NCBI GenBank assembly: GCA_934746015.1
Contig: CAKVEW010000014.1
Coordinates: forward strand, 20,134-84,133
DNA from: an uncultured Clostridium sp.
GTDB taxonomy: Bacteria > Bacillota > Clostridia > Clostridiales > Clostridiaceae
DNA: 64,000 nt
Direction: 5' to 3'
Numbering within the stretch: the stretch's first letter is position 1; each line of letters opens with the position of its first letter. Position numbers and translations under genes: made by a program. Positions 38,224 through 47,948 of this stretch are shown one piece after another. The notes under the pieces were generated by a model. That model ran no database searches, was not told where the DNA came from, and was given only the letters and a program-made list of their open reading frames with translations.

Positions 38224-39840
38224 TTAATTATTTTCTATAACACTTTCTGCTATATTCATAGAATGATCACTAACTCGTTCTAAATTGCTTACTAAATCTA
38301 AAAATATTGTACCTGCATAAGCATTACAAATTCCATCATAAAGTCTCTTTACATGAAGGTCTCTGTATTTTTTTTGTAATTTATCTACTTCTGACTCTAT
38401 TTCATTAACTTTTTTGGCTTTAGTTACATCATTACTTGCATAACTATCAATAGCTACTTGTAGAGATTCAGATGTCTTCTCATACATTCTTTTTATTTGT
38501 TCCATAGCTTGATTACTATACTCAAGCTTTTTATTTATCTTTTGTTGCGTTAATTCTGCTATATTTTCAGCGTGGTCACCTATTCTTTCAATATCATTAA
38601 TTACATGAAAAGTTGCTGCAACTATCTTTGATTCCTTATCAGATAACTCACGTTTTGATAACTTAACTAAATAAGTTGTAATAGCTTCATTTAGCGAATT
38701 AATTATTGCTTCATTATCATAAACCTTTTGGATTAATTTTTCATCATTTTTTTCAAAGGACTCTATAGCTAAAGCTAGACCTTTCTTAGCTTTATTTGCC
38801 ATTCTTAAAGTTTCCTTAGCAACTTGCCCTGCTGCAATTACTGGAGTTTCTAATAATCTATCATCTATGTACTTAGGACCTTGTCTTTCATCTTCATCAT
38901 CTCCAGGAATAATTATGTTAACAGCTTTAATTAATAAGCCTGTAAGTGGTAACATCACTGCAGTATTTACAATATTAAAAACTGTATGTGCATTAGCTAT
39001 TTGTCTACTTACATCTCCAGGGCTAATAGCAACAACTGCATCTCCTAAAATCCCATTAATTAATACTGGGATAAACAATAGTGTTCCACCTAAATTAAAT
39101 ATTAAATGAAGTATTGCTGCTTTATGTGCTGTTTTACTTGTTCCTATAGATGCTAACATTGCAGTTATACAGGTTCCTATATTACATCCAAATACTATTG
39201 GTAAGGCTGCTTTAATATCTATTGCACCTGCTGTTGCTAGTGCTACTAATATACCTGTTGTAGCAGAAGAGCTTTGAAGTACTGCTGTTATTATGGCTCC
39301 TGCAATTATTCCTAAATACCAATGTCCCCCTACTGTACTTATTATCTCTTTAAATAAAGGTAACTCTGTTAATGGCTTCATTGCTCCGCTCATTTGACCC
39401 ATACCAACAAATAATATACCAAATCCTAAAACAATATTACCGATATCTTTCTTTTGCTTTTTCTTAGCAAACATAATTATTGCTGCTCCTACAAATACAA
39501 ATAAAGGAGCTATATCATCTAATTTAAATGCAACAAGTTGCGCAGTAATTGTAGTACCTATATTGGCTCCCATAATTATTCCAGCTGCTTGAGCTAAATT
39601 CATAAGACCAGCATTTACAAATCCTACTACCATTACTGTTGTGGCACTACTACTTTGAATTACTGCTGTAACTATAGCACCAACAAATACTGCTACTATT
39701 GGGTTTTTTGTAACCTTTTCAAGAATTGCTTTTAATCCATCACCAGCAGCATTTTCTAGACCATCTCCCATGATTTTCATTCCATAAACAAATAGTCCTA
39801 GCCCACCAAGTAACTTTATAATAATCATTAATGATTCCAA
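38224..39840 (-). CDS. Na+/Pi cotransporter with PhoU-like domain
   Basis: Sodium-dependent phosphate importer of the NptA/PNaS family. Two inverted repeats carry the QSSSA signatures: VTAVIQSSSATTVMVVGFVN and ITAVLQSSSATTGILVALA. About eight membrane helices end near residue 310. A C-terminal PhoU-like helical domain (residues about 340-535) contains NDIERIGDHAENIAEL and LERVSDHSMNIAESV. The frame opens with GTG at 39861 overlapping the AGGAGAAGG site; the TTG at 39840 has good spacing, giving 538 residues. The start remains uncertain. Confidence 0.9.
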   Translation of the reverse strand: MESLMIIIKLLGGLGLFVYGMKIMGDGLENAAGDGLKAILEKVTKNPIVAVFVGAIVTAVIQSSSATTVMVVGFVNAGLMNLAQAAGIIMGANIGTTITAQLVAFKLDDIAPLFVFVGAAIIMFAKKKQKKDIGNIVLGFGILFVGMGQMSGAMKPLTELPLFKEIISTVGGHWYLGIIAGAIITAVLQSSSATTGILVALATAGAIDIKAALPIVFGCNIGTCITAMLASIGTSKTAHKAAILHLIFNLGGTLLFIPVLINGILGDAVVAISPGDVSRQIANAHTVFNIVNTAVMLPLTGLLIKAVNIIIPGDDEDERQGPKYIDDRLLETPVIAAGQVAKETLRMANKAKKGLALAIESFEKNDEKLIQKVYDNEAIINSLNEAITTYLVKLSKRELSDKESKIVAATFHVINDIERIGDHAENIAELTQQKINKKLEYSNQAMEQIKRMYEKTSESLQVAIDSYASNDVTKAKKVNEIESEVDKLQKKYRDLHVKRLYDGICNAYAGTIFLDLVSNLERVSDHSMNIAESVIENN

Positions 39841-39969
39841 AATCCTTCTCCTTTTCAACACATTATAACAAATTTAGTTTACCTTATTTTTTTACATTTG
39901 TTAAGTAAATGTATCTATTTTTAACATGAATTTAATATACAAACTATTTATTACTTTATTATTTTCCAA

Positions 39970-40015
39970 ATTAGTAAAAAATAAACCACTTAAAGAATAA
40001 CTTCAAGTGGTTTAT
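39970..40015 (-). terminator. Terminator after the DegV gene
   Basis: ATAAACCACTT (39981-39991) pairs with AAGTGGTTTAT (40005-40015). A T-run follows on the minus strand. Confidence 0.85.
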
Positions 40016-40026
40016 AAATAATTATC

Positions 40027-40914
40027 TTATTCTTTTCTTTGTTTTCCCCAGAAGAATAAAGCTACTGTACCTGGTCCAGTATGACTTCCTATGGTAGTTC
40101 CTACATAATTGATTTCTACTTTCCCTTTTAATTTAGGAAAACGTTCTTCAACTAACTTTGCAACTTCTTTTGCATCTTCATAGCAATAAGAGTGAGAAAT
40201 ATAACATTTATCAGAATAATCTAGTCCGTCTTTTGCGTCCTCTTCCATTTTATCTACTATAGCTTTAATAACTTTATGCTTTGATCTAATTTTATACCTT
40301 GGAATTAATTTACCTTTATCATTCATATCTAATAATGGGCAAATTCCAAGTAATCCACCAATAAATCCAGATGTCTTTGATACTCTTCCACCTTTAATAT
40401 AGAAAGTTAAGTCAGTAGAGAAAAACCAATGATTTAGCTCTAACTTATGTTCATCAATCCATTTGTAAACTTCTTCTATACTCATTCCTTCATCTCTTAA
40501 ATCAGCTAGCTTATCCATTATTAGTCCATAGCCTGATGAAGCTCCTAAGGAATCTACAATATAAATTTTTCTCTCTGGATATTTTTCTTCTAGTATAGTT
40601 TTTGCTACCATAGCTGAGTTTATTACTCCTGAAAGACCTGAAGATAAACTTACATGAAGGATATCCTTTCCTTCCCTTAAGAAATTCTCAAAGTATTCTT
40701 CAAACTCTTGTGCATTAACCTGAGATGTCTTTGTATCTGCTCCATTTTCCATGGCTTTATAAAACTCATCAAATGATATTGATTTTCCAAGATCATCTAC
40801 ATATTCCTTGCCATCAATTTCAAAATGAAAACAAATATATGATATATTTCTTTTATTAAAATGCTCTTCAGTAAGATCAGCAGTAGAACAACAACTAATT
40901 ACATATTCATTCAT
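40027..40914 (-). CDS. DegV family fatty-acid-binding protein
   Basis: DegV proteins (FakB-like) bind a fatty acid and present it to a kinase for phosphorylation. Typical segments: SCCSTADLTEEHF at the N-terminus, TSQVNAQEFEEYFENFLREG, HVSLSSGLSGVINSAM, and GTVALFFWG at the end. 295 residues. The open frame extends 15 codons upstream, but the ATG at 40914 has a perfect AAAGGAGG site. It lies 4 bases after the GT8 gene, so the two form an operon. No FakA is nearby. Confidence 0.92.
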   Translation of the reverse strand: MNEYVISCCSTADLTEEHFNKRNISYICFHFEIDGKEYVDDLGKSISFDEFYKAMENGADTKTSQVNAQEFEEYFENFLREGKDILHVSLSSGLSGVINSAMVAKTILEEKYPERKIYIVDSLGASSGYGLIMDKLADLRDEGMSIEEVYKWIDEHKLELNHWFFSTDLTFYIKGGRVSKTSGFIGGLLGICPLLDMNDKGKLIPRYKIRSKHKVIKAIVDKMEEDAKDGLDYSDKCYISHSYCYEDAKEVAKLVEERFPKLKGKVEINYVGTTIGSHTGPGTVALFFWGKQRKE

Positions 40915-40918
40915 TTTA

Positions 40919-41755
40919 TTATTCCTCCTTTTTAATATTATTTCTTTTTTTATTTTCAATTTCTAATACTTCCTTGTAAAAAACATCTAATATTCCTATA
41001 TAATTTTTCCCCCAAGGTTTATTCCTTCCGAAATAATGAATAATAGTTGAATTTTTTCTTACCCAGTCTATTCCTATTTTCTCATTAAGAATATTAGAGT
41101 TATAAAGTATTAACATCCTATCACTAAGATTATAAATCATGGTATCAATCAATTTAATCTTATCCCCATATAATGCAGTAATGATATCTTGATCTGGTAA
41201 CATAAGATTCATTTTATGCTTATTAACATAATCTAAAACTTCATTAATGTTCTGGTTTTGTCTTAAAAGCTCTAAATTCATCATCATGACTCCTGTATTA
41301 ATATAAGGGAAGTCATTTTCTATCCCTAGGCGAATGTTATTCATTTTTTTTAGTATTTTTCTAACATGAGTGCATGCAATATAATATTTGCCTTCAAAAT
41401 CCATTTTATATAGCTCTTTTAATGAACGTATAACTATAATATCAACATCTAGATAAAGAACTTTCTCTAAATGTTTTGGTAATAAGAAGGAAGCAAAGAT
41501 ACGATAATAAATTTGCTTAGGATATCTATCTGTTTCAGGGAAATCCTTAAATGATTCAGGATCCACATATATAAAATGCATCCTAACATCCACTTCATTG
41601 AAGTTTTCCTCTATTTCTATTATATCATTTTCGTTTAAATCAGAATGTATAACATAAAAGTCATATCCTTCTTTCTCTTTAAATCTTATGATTGATTCAA
41701 TACATATCTTCATATGTCTTATATACTGTTTATTTATTGCAAATAAAATATTCAC
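40919..41755 (-). CDS. Glycosyltransferase family 8 protein
   Basis: Retaining glycosyltransferase of the LgtC/GT8 type, using nucleotide sugars. N-terminal INILF-like strand (NILFAINKQYIRHMKICIES), then the DxD metal site VLYLDVDIIVIRSLKELY, and NTGVMMMNLELLR and LPDQDIITALYGD further on; the HYFGRNKPWG segment closes the site. 278 residues. GTG start with AAGGGG 9 bases upstream. The sugar and acceptor are unknown; cell-surface glycan is likely. Confidence 0.88.
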   Translation of the reverse strand: MNILFAINKQYIRHMKICIESIIRFKEKEGYDFYVIHSDLNENDIIEIEENFNEVDVRMHFIYVDPESFKDFPETDRYPKQIYYRIFASFLLPKHLEKVLYLDVDIIVIRSLKELYKMDFEGKYYIACTHVRKILKKMNNIRLGIENDFPYINTGVMMMNLELLRQNQNINEVLDYVNKHKMNLMLPDQDIITALYGDKIKLIDTMIYNLSDRMLILYNSNILNEKIGIDWVRKNSTIIHYFGRNKPWGKNYIGILDVFYKEVLEIENKKRNNIKKEE

Positions 41756-41969
41756 TTAGCATTTCCCCTTTATAATATATACTTATATACTCTTAAATAT
41801 TTTATTATTTCAATAATAAATAGCTAATTATAGTATAATATTATTTGAAATATTTTCAACATTAAATATACCAATATTATCTAAATAATAACTAAAAATT
41901 AATATTATCCATAAAGTTACTATTGAGGTTATTAATTTCTGATAAATCGTATATAGCTTAATAATATAT
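41756..41969. other. Gap without a gene, upstream of GT8
   Basis: AT-rich DNA holding the GT8 ribosome site and presumably its promoter; several TATAAT-like strings occur but no convincing -35 partner. No frame or repeat was recognised. Confidence 0.4.
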
Positions 41970-42007
41970 AAAAAATAAATCCCTCAACCATAATGATTGT
42001 GGGATTT
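41970..42007 (-). terminator. Terminator after the SDR gene
   Basis: AAATCCC (41977-41983) pairs with GGGATTT (42001-42007). T-rich DNA follows on the minus strand. The sequence closely resembles the terminator at 43025-43054 on the other side of the same gene. Confidence 0.75.
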
Positions 42008-42065
42008 TTAAACTTAATATTATCTTAAATAATAAAAAGCTTTTTGAATAAGTCAATTATCTATT

Positions 42066-42827
42066 CTATGGTCTAAGTCCACTTCCTCCTTGAAGTGTTA
42101 TTGTTTCCCCTGTTACATATGAAGCTTCATCTGATGCTAAAAATACGCATACTCTACCAATATCCTTTTGACAATCTCCAAACCTTCCAAGTGGAATACT
42201 TTGAATAGTCTTTTCAAATAAATCAGGATATGCTTTCTTCCATTGCTCAAGACTTTCTGTCATAGCAAGTGGACATATATCATTTACATTTATTCCATCT
42301 GGTCCCCATTCAGCAGCAGCTACACGTGTAAGCCCTCTTATACCTTCTTTAGCAGCAGCATATGAACTTTGACCCAATTTACCAAATAAACCTGCTCCTG
42401 ATCCAAAATTTATAACGGATCCCTTAGTTTCTTTTAAATATGGATAACAAGCTTTCATATAAAAGAATGTTGAATACAATCCTGAATTTATAGCTAAATC
42501 AAAATCTTCCTTAGTATGATCTTTAAGCATAACTCCTGACTTAGAAGCTTGTGCATTATTTACTAAAACATCAATTTTACCAAATCTATCGATAACTTTA
42601 GATATAACGTTTTTTACAGACTCCTCTTCTCCTCCATCAGCAACTACATATAATACATCAATACCATAGTCCTTATCTAGTTTTTCTTTTGCTTCTTTTA
42701 ATCGTGATTCAGTTCTTCCAGTTATAACAAGATTAGCTCCTTCTTCAGCAAATGCTCTGGCTATACCATATCCTATACCTTTACCGCCACCAGTAATAAT
42801 TGCCACTTTCCCCTCTAAACGCTTCAT
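42066..42827 (-). CDS. Short-chain dehydrogenase, 12-alpha-hydroxysteroid dehydrogenase-like
   Basis: Classical SDR (253 residues): cofactor loop TGGGKGIGYG, NNAQ in place of NNAG, catalytic Ser in NFGSGAGLFG, and YxxxK in SSYAAAKEG. A run of segments (VLVNNAQASKSG, SGLYSTFFYMKACYPYLKET, KGSVINFGSGAGLFG, VNDICPLAMTESLE) looks, from memory, very close to clostridial NADP-dependent 12-alpha-HSDH, which oxidises bile acids. The substrate is inferred. ATG start with GAGGGG. Single gene framed by two similar terminators. Confidence 0.75.
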   Translation of the reverse strand: MKRLEGKVAIITGGGKGIGYGIARAFAEEGANLVITGRTESRLKEAKEKLDKDYGIDVLYVVADGGEEESVKNVISKVIDRFGKIDVLVNNAQASKSGVMLKDHTKEDFDLAINSGLYSTFFYMKACYPYLKETKGSVINFGSGAGLFGKLGQSSYAAAKEGIRGLTRVAAAEWGPDGINVNDICPLAMTESLEQWKKAYPDLFEKTIQSIPLGRFGDCQKDIGRVCVFLASDEASYVTGETITLQGGSGLRP

Positions 42828-43019
42828 TACTCAATATCCCCTCTCACATACTTATATATTTTCAAAAAATTAACACTTATTATATAAATATGCTATCACT
42901 TTGATATAAATTTGTCAATCACTCATTATGTTTCCTTTTCACTGGATGAAATATAATGCTACTGGTCTAATGTTAATTGCATAAATTCTTCTTATTAAAG
43001 ATTAAATATATTTTTAAAT

Positions 43020-43054
43020 AAAATAAATCCCACAAACATAAGTTTGTGGGATTT
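43020..43054 (-). terminator. Terminator after rpsI
   Basis: AAATCCCACAAA (43025-43036) pairs perfectly with TTTGTGGGATTT (43043-43054), loop of 6. T-rich DNA follows on the minus strand. Confidence 0.88.
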
Positions 43055-43069
43055 CCAAAACTCCAAATA

Positions 43070-43462
43070 TTATCTCTTTGAGAATTGAGGAGCTCTTCTT
43101 GCTTTTTTAAGACCGTATTTCTTTCTTTCTTTCATTCTTGGGTCTCTAGTTACGAATCCAGCCTTCTTTAATTCTGGCTTTAAGTTTTCGTCAGCCTTTA
43201 TTAAAGCTCTAGTTATTCCATGTCTTATTGCTCCAGCTTGACCTGTGAATCCACCACCATGAACATTAACTAAAACGTCGAATCTTTCCTTAGTTGCAGT
43301 TAAAACTAATGGTTGATTAACGATCATTCTTAAAGTTTCTAATCCAAAATAGTTTTCGATCTCTCTGTTATTTATAACAACTTTACCATTTCCAGGTACA
43401 AGTCTAACTCTCGCTATTGATTTTTTTCTTCTTCCAGTTCCCATGTATTGAACTTTTGCCAT
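43070..43462 (-). CDS. rpsI: 30S ribosomal protein S9
   Basis: S9 of the small subunit head; its C-terminal tail reaches the P-site tRNA. The family start [16 protein letters not shown] and the ending [11 protein letters not shown] (basic tail) are present in 130 residues. ATG start with a GGAGGA site, 26 bases after rplM, the usual rplM-rpsI pair. Confidence 0.98.
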   Translation of the reverse strand: MAKVQYMGTGRRKKSIARVRLVPGNGKVVINNREIENYFGLETLRMIVNQPLVLTATKERFDVLVNVHGGGFTGQAGAIRHGITRALIKADENLKPELKKAGFVTRDPRMKERKKYGLKKARRAPQFSKR

Positions 43463-43488
43463 TTTTTATTCCTCCTCCCGAGCATGTA

Positions 43489-43923
43489 TTAGTACTTTAA
43501 TTCAAGTACTTCTGGTTTTTGAGCATCATGTCCGTGCTCTGCACCTCTGTATACTTTTAGCTTCTTAAGCATTTTTCTTCCTAAAACACCTGATGGAAGC
43601 ATTCTTCTTACAGCTTCTTCGAAAGCGAATTCAGGCTTCTTAGCTAATACTTCTCTATATGGAGTTTCCTTTAATCCACCTGGATATAAGCTATGCTTTC
43701 TCATTAATTTTTGATCTAACTTCTTACCAGTTAAAACAACTTTTTCAGCATTGATTACGATAACGAAATCTCCGCAGTCAACATTTGGTGTAAATGTTGG
43801 CTTATTTTTTCCTCTTAAAATTGAAGCAACTTGGCTAGCAACTCTTCCTAGTGGCTTACCAGCAGCATCAACAACATACCATTTTCTTTCAACTTCTTGC
43901 GCCTTAGCGATGTATGATTTCAT
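43489..43923 (-). CDS. rplM: 50S ribosomal protein L13
   Basis: Early-assembly 50S protein. The family signature [20 protein letters not shown] and the N-terminal [16 protein letters not shown] are seen; 144 residues is normal. ATG start with a GGGAGGG site. First gene of the rplM-rpsI unit, driven by a consensus promoter about 110 bases upstream and preceded by a short leader that could fold. Confidence 0.98.
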   Translation of the reverse strand: MKSYIAKAQEVERKWYVVDAAGKPLGRVASQVASILRGKNKPTFTPNVDCGDFVIVINAEKVVLTGKKLDQKLMRKHSLYPGGLKETPYREVLAKKPEFAFEEAVRRMLPSGVLGRKMLKKLKVYRGAEHGHDAQKPEVLELKY

Positions 43924-44029
43924 GTTTTTCCCTCCCTGAACTTACATTTGTGCTTTACTTTTTAAGTATTGCTTTTATGTCAAGACCCGGGGCTAGTGGA
44001 TCTTATATACATAAATAATTCTAACAAAC
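43924..44029 (-). promoter_or_regulatory. 5' leader of rplM, possibly structured
   Basis: The untranslated leader includes AAGATCC pairing with GGGTCTT (loop ACTAGCCCC-like, about 43983-44005). Many Firmicutes have an L13-binding leader in front of rplM; whether this is one cannot be decided by eye. Confidence 0.4.
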
Positions 44030-44035
44030 AAACTT

Positions 44036-44064
44036 ATTATAATACACGCATACGGGTGTGTCAA
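44036..44064 (-). promoter_or_regulatory. Consensus promoter of rplM-rpsI
   Basis: -35 TTGACA (44064-44059), 17-base spacer, -10 TATAAT (44041-44036): a perfect sigma-A consensus on the minus strand. The spacer holds the imperfect palindrome ACACCCGTATGCGTGT. Confidence 0.92.
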
Positions 44065-44102
44065 TATATTTTGTCTTATAATTTCAATTAATTTAATAAA
44101 TA

Positions 44103-44837
44103 TTAATAATAAACTTTTTCTAAGACCAATCCCGTTGCAGGTACGCATATTCCAGCCTTTTCTCTATCTTTTTCAGCTATAATATTCTCTATTTCATTTG
44201 GCTTAATCTTATTAGAACCAACCATAATTAATGTTCCTACTATTATTCTAACCATATTGTATAAAAAACCGTCACCTGTTACATAAACTTTAATTATATC
44301 ATTATTTTCTTCTATATATAATTCAAATATTGTTCTTATTGTTGTCTTAACTGAACTACCGCTACTTTTAAATGCTGAAAAATCATATGTTCCTATAAAA
44401 TACTTGCAAGCTTCTTTCATAGCTTCTATGTCTAATTTACGCTTTACATGATATAAATAATTTCTATTTATTGCTGACGGTACATCTCTATTTAATATTG
44501 AATAGGAGTATGTTTTTCCCCTAGCATTATATCGTGCATGAAATTCTTCATCTACTTCTTCTGAATTTAATATTACAATATCTTTAGGTAGTTTATGATT
44601 AATAGCCTCTCTGTATTTCTCTGATGGTATCTTGCTATTTGTTTTAAAATTAGCCACAAATCCTTTAGCATGAACGCCAGCGTCTGTTCTAGAGCTTCCT
44701 ATTACTTCTATCTCTTCATTTGTAAGAACTCTTATAGCCTCTTCTAATGTATTTTGTATAGTACTACCTCTTTTTTGCTTTTGCCATCCCTGATAATTGG
44801 TTCCATCGTATTCTATAGTAAGCTTAATATTCCTCAT
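44103..44837 (-). CDS. truA: tRNA pseudouridine synthase A
   Basis: Makes pseudouridine at positions 38-40 of the tRNA anticodon arm. The catalytic Asp is in GSSRTDAGVHAKG (residues about 47-59); N-terminal IEYDGTNYQGWQKQ and FLYNMVRIIVGTL are family marks. 244 residues. ATG start, AGGTGAT site. It follows ecfT by 23 bases, as is common in Firmicutes. Confidence 0.96.
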   Translation of the reverse strand: MRNIKLTIEYDGTNYQGWQKQKRGSTIQNTLEEAIRVLTNEEIEVIGSSRTDAGVHAKGFVANFKTNSKIPSEKYREAINHKLPKDIVILNSEEVDEEFHARYNARGKTYSYSILNRDVPSAINRNYLYHVKRKLDIEAMKEACKYFIGTYDFSAFKSSGSSVKTTIRTIFELYIEENNDIIKVYVTGDGFLYNMVRIIVGTLIMVGSNKIKPNEIENIIAEKDREKAGICVPATGLVLEKVYY

Positions 44838-44860
44838 ATTACATCACCTTTGTTTAATTA

Positions 44861-45664
44861 TTATAAAGCAAATCTTACTAAAAAACTTCCTATTAGTAAT
44901 ATTGAAAATACAGCAAATGCTATAGCATCTTTATTTGAAAACTTCAATTCTTTCATTCTTGTTCTTCCAGCTCCACCCCTATACGCTCTAGATTCCATAG
45001 CCATAGCTAATTCATCTGCTCTTCTAAAAGAACTTATAAATAACGGCACTAATAATGGTATTAAACTCTTGGCCTTTTGGATTAATCCACCACTTTCAAA
45101 ATCAGCACCTCTTGCTTTTTGTGCCATCATTATCTTATCTGTTTCATCCATTAAAGTAGGAATAAATCTTAATGCTATTGTCATCATCATAGCAAGCTCA
45201 TGTGCCATCTCTTTTCCAATTGGTCTAAGTAGTCTTTCTATACCATCTGTTAGCTCAATTGGTGATGTTGTCAATGTTAATACTGATGTTCCCATGATTA
45301 AGAAGATAAGTCTTAGTGCCATAAATCCAGCAGTTCTAAGCCCTTCAGTATATATCTTTATAAATCCAATCTCAAATATTAATGTATCTGCTGTTCCTTT
45401 AATCATAAATATATTTAAAACAGCAGTAAAAATAATAAGAAAAAATACCGGCTTTAATCCTTTATATAAATACTTAGGTGGTAATTTAGCTACATAAACT
45501 GTTAAAGCTAAAAATCCTACAATTAGTATATATCCAACAAATTTATCTACTACAAATAGAGAAATAATAAATAAAATAGATAATATTATTTTAGTTCTAG
45601 GATCTAATTTATGAACAAAGGTTTCGCCTGGTATATATTGACCTATAGTTATATCTTTTATCAT
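44861..45664 (-). CDS. ecfT: ECF transporter transmembrane subunit EcfT
   Basis: Membrane coupling protein of energy-coupling factor vitamin transporters. Hydrophobic helices in the first half, then the coupling segments with conserved Ala-Arg-Gly motifs, seen as AQKARGADF and ESRAYRGGAGR, which contact the ATPases. 267 residues. ATG start 11 bases after ecfA2. No substrate-specific S subunit is adjacent, so this is the shared (group II) module. Confidence 0.94.
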   Translation of the reverse strand: MIKDITIGQYIPGETFVHKLDPRTKIILSILFIISLFVVDKFVGYILIVGFLALTVYVAKLPPKYLYKGLKPVFFLIIFTAVLNIFMIKGTADTLIFEIGFIKIYTEGLRTAGFMALRLIFLIMGTSVLTLTTSPIELTDGIERLLRPIGKEMAHELAMMMTIALRFIPTLMDETDKIMMAQKARGADFESGGLIQKAKSLIPLLVPLFISSFRRADELAMAMESRAYRGGAGRTRMKELKFSNKDAIAFAVFSILLIGSFLVRFAL

Positions 45665-45675
45665 TTTTTATCACC

Positions 45676-46536
45676 CTAATTTTTATCTTTCTTTAAAATT
45701 CTAAGTAACTCTTTTCTTCCTTGCTCAATAGTATATATTTCATCTGATACATCAAATCCCTTTGCTTTTAGAGCTCTCATAAGATAAGTTACTTGTGGTA
45801 CTGCAAGACCTATATTTTCTAATGTATCAATTTCTTTAAATACCTTAGCTGGTGTGCCTTCTAAAGCAACTTTTCCACTATTCATAACTATTATTCTTTC
45901 CGCTAGCTTTCCTACATCTTCCATACTATGGCTAACTAATATAATAGTCATCTTATATTCAGTATGTAGTTTCTTTATTTGCTCTAAAATATCATCTCTT
46001 CCTTTTGGATCTAATCCTGCTGTAGGTTCATCTAATATAAGAATCCTTGGTTCCATAGCAATTACACCTGCTATAGCTACTCTTCTTTTTTGTCCTCCAC
46101 TTAAATCAAAAGGAGATTTATTTCTATATATCTCATAATCTAATCCTACCATCTCCATAGCACTTTTTACTCTTCTAGTAATTTCATCTTGTTCAAGGCC
46201 TAGATTTCTAGGACCATACTCAATATCCTTTTCAATTGTTTCTTCAAACAATTGATATTCTGGGTATTGGAATACTAATCCTACCTTTTTTCTTATATCA
46301 GTAAGCTTAACACCAGGTCTTGTTATGTCTTCCCCATCTACAATGATCTTTCCTGAAGTTGGTTTAAGTAATCCATTCATATGTTGAATTAATGTTGATT
46401 TTCCAGACCCTGTATGCCCAATAAGTGCAACAAATTCATTATCATTTATTTCTATATTTACATTATCTAAAGCCACTTTTTCAAAAGGAGATTTTGGCAT
46501 ATAAACATGTACTAAATTTTCTATTTTAATTGACAT
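45676..46536 (-). CDS. ecfA2: ECF transporter ATPase EcfA2
   Basis: ABC ATPase of the energising module. Walker [11 protein letters not shown]-loop [17 protein letters not shown], signature [13 protein letters not shown], Walker [13 protein letters not shown], and switch His in LVSHSMED. 286 residues. It overlaps the end of ecfA1 by 16 bases, consistent with coupled production of the heterodimer. ATG start. Confidence 0.95.
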   Translation of the reverse strand: MSIKIENLVHVYMPKSPFEKVALDNVNIEINDNEFVALIGHTGSGKSTLIQHMNGLLKPTSGKIIVDGEDITRPGVKLTDIRKKVGLVFQYPEYQLFEETIEKDIEYGPRNLGLEQDEITRRVKSAMEMVGLDYEIYRNKSPFDLSGGQKRRVAIAGVIAMEPRILILDEPTAGLDPKGRDDILEQIKKLHTEYKMTIILVSHSMEDVGKLAERIIVMNSGKVALEGTPAKVFKEIDTLENIGLAVPQVTYLMRALKAKGFDVSDEIYTIEQGRKELLRILKKDKN

Positions 46537-47366
46537 ATCGCATTCACCATCTCATCTACATTTAAAATATTTGTATCTATATCTATACCATTATTCTGTA
46601 ACTCATAGCATAATTCTGTAACTTGAGGCACATCTAAGCCTATTTCCTTCATTTTTTTCACATTAGAAAATACTGCTCTAGGCTTTCCTTCTAAAATTAC
46701 TTTTCCATCATCCATTACAATAACCCTATCTGCCTCAGCTGCTTCATCCATATAATGTGTTATAAGAACTATAGTTATTCCATAATTTTTATTTATTTCT
46801 TTTATATTTCTTAAAACTTCTTTTCTTCCTGATGGATCTAACATAGCTGTTGGTTCATCCAGTATTATACATTCTGGCTTCATAGCTAAAATTCCTGCTA
46901 TAGCAATTCTTTGCTTTTGTCCTCCTGAAAGTAAATGTGGTGCATGCCTTCTATACTCATACATTCCAACTTTCTTTAAGCTTTCATCTACTCTCTTTCT
47001 AATTTCTTCTGGGGGTACTCCAAGATTCTCTGGTCCAAAAGCTACATCTTCTTCAACGATTGTTGCTACCAATTGGTTATCAGGATTTTGAAATACCATG
47101 CCAGCCTTTGATCTGATTTCCCACAGATTATTCGAATCTAGAGTATCTAAGCCATCTACTATTACAGTTCCTTCAGAGGGTACTAAAAGAGCATTCATAT
47201 GCTTAGCAATTGTTGACTTGCCAGATCCATTATGACCTAATACCACTAAGAATTCTCCTTTTTCTACTTGAAAATTAACACCATTAATGGCATACCTCTC
47301 TTCTTCTCCCTCATGTACTCTATATTTAAAAGATACATCATTGCATTTAATCATTGCTTCTTTCAT
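46521..47366 (-). CDS. ecfA1: ECF transporter ATPase EcfA1
   Basis: First ATPase of the EcfA1A2T module. Walker [11 protein letters not shown]-loop [16 protein letters not shown], signature [14 protein letters not shown], Walker [13 protein letters not shown], switch His in LITHYMDEA. 281 residues. ATG start with a GGAGGGG site. Its promoter should lie in the 47367-47550 gap; a TTGTAA/TATAAT pair with a 16-base spacer around 47449-47476 is possible but weak. Confidence 0.95.
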   Translation of the reverse strand: MKEAMIKCNDVSFKYRVHEGEEERYAINGVNFQVEKGEFLVVLGHNGSGKSTIAKHMNALLVPSEGTVIVDGLDTLDSNNLWEIRSKAGMVFQNPDNQLVATIVEEDVAFGPENLGVPPEEIRKRVDESLKKVGMYEYRRHAPHLLSGGQKQRIAIAGILAMKPECIILDEPTAMLDPSGRKEVLRNIKEINKNYGITIVLITHYMDEAAEADRVIVMDDGKVILEGKPRAVFSNVKKMKEIGLDVPQVTELCYELQNNGIDIDTNILNVDEMVNAICQLK

Positions 47367-47550
47367 AATATATCCCCTCCTTATATTAGCTAATTTTCAT
47401 TAAGTATTATATAAAATCTTAATAAGTGTATATACATTAGCATAAGAATATTATAATATACATTATTTCAATTACAATTATTTTAATTATAATTTTTTAA
47501 GTTCTTATATAGTATTTAATTTTCTTATAATAAAACTTATTTTTTGTATG

Positions 47551-47586
47551 CAAAAATGGGGACTAAGTCATACCACTTAATCCCCC
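47551..47586 (-). terminator. Terminator after rplQ
   Basis: GGGGACTAAGT (47558-47568) pairs with ACTTAATCCCC (47575-47585) with one mismatch; TTTTT follows on the minus strand. It ends the long S10-spc-alpha transcription unit. Confidence 0.8.
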
Positions 47587-47592
47587 TATATG

Positions 47593-47934
47593 TTATACTA
47601 ATTCAAGTATAACAACTTCAGCTCCATCGCCTCTTCTTGGTCCCTTTTTGTACATTCTAGTGTATCCACCATTTCTTTCAGCGTACTTTGGAGCAACATT
47701 GTCAAATAGGTTTTGAACTACTTCTTCTTCATGAACAAAAGCTAAAACTTGTCTTCTAGCGTGAAGGTCACCTCTTTTTGCTAAAGTGATCATCTTTTCA
47801 GCTAACTTTCTAGTTTCTTTTGCTCTTGTTTCAGTTGTTTCTATTTTACCATGCTTTAAAAAGCTTGTAACAAGGCTTCTTAACATAGCTCTTCTTTGGT
47901 CAGTAGGACGACCTAATTTACGATAACCTGCCAT
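47593..47934 (-). CDS. rplQ: 50S ribosomal protein L17
   Basis: Last gene of the alpha cluster. The family start [20 protein letters not shown] and the end of the typical [19 protein letters not shown] are visible in 113 residues. ATG start with a GGAGGT site, 14 bases after rpoA. Confidence 0.98.
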   Translation of the reverse strand: MAGYRKLGRPTDQRRAMLRSLVTSFLKHGKIETTETRAKETRKLAEKMITLAKRGDLHARRQVLAFVHEEEVVQNLFDNVAPKYAERNGGYTRMYKKGPRRGDGAEVVILELV

Positions 47935-47948
47935 ATGGATTTACCTCC

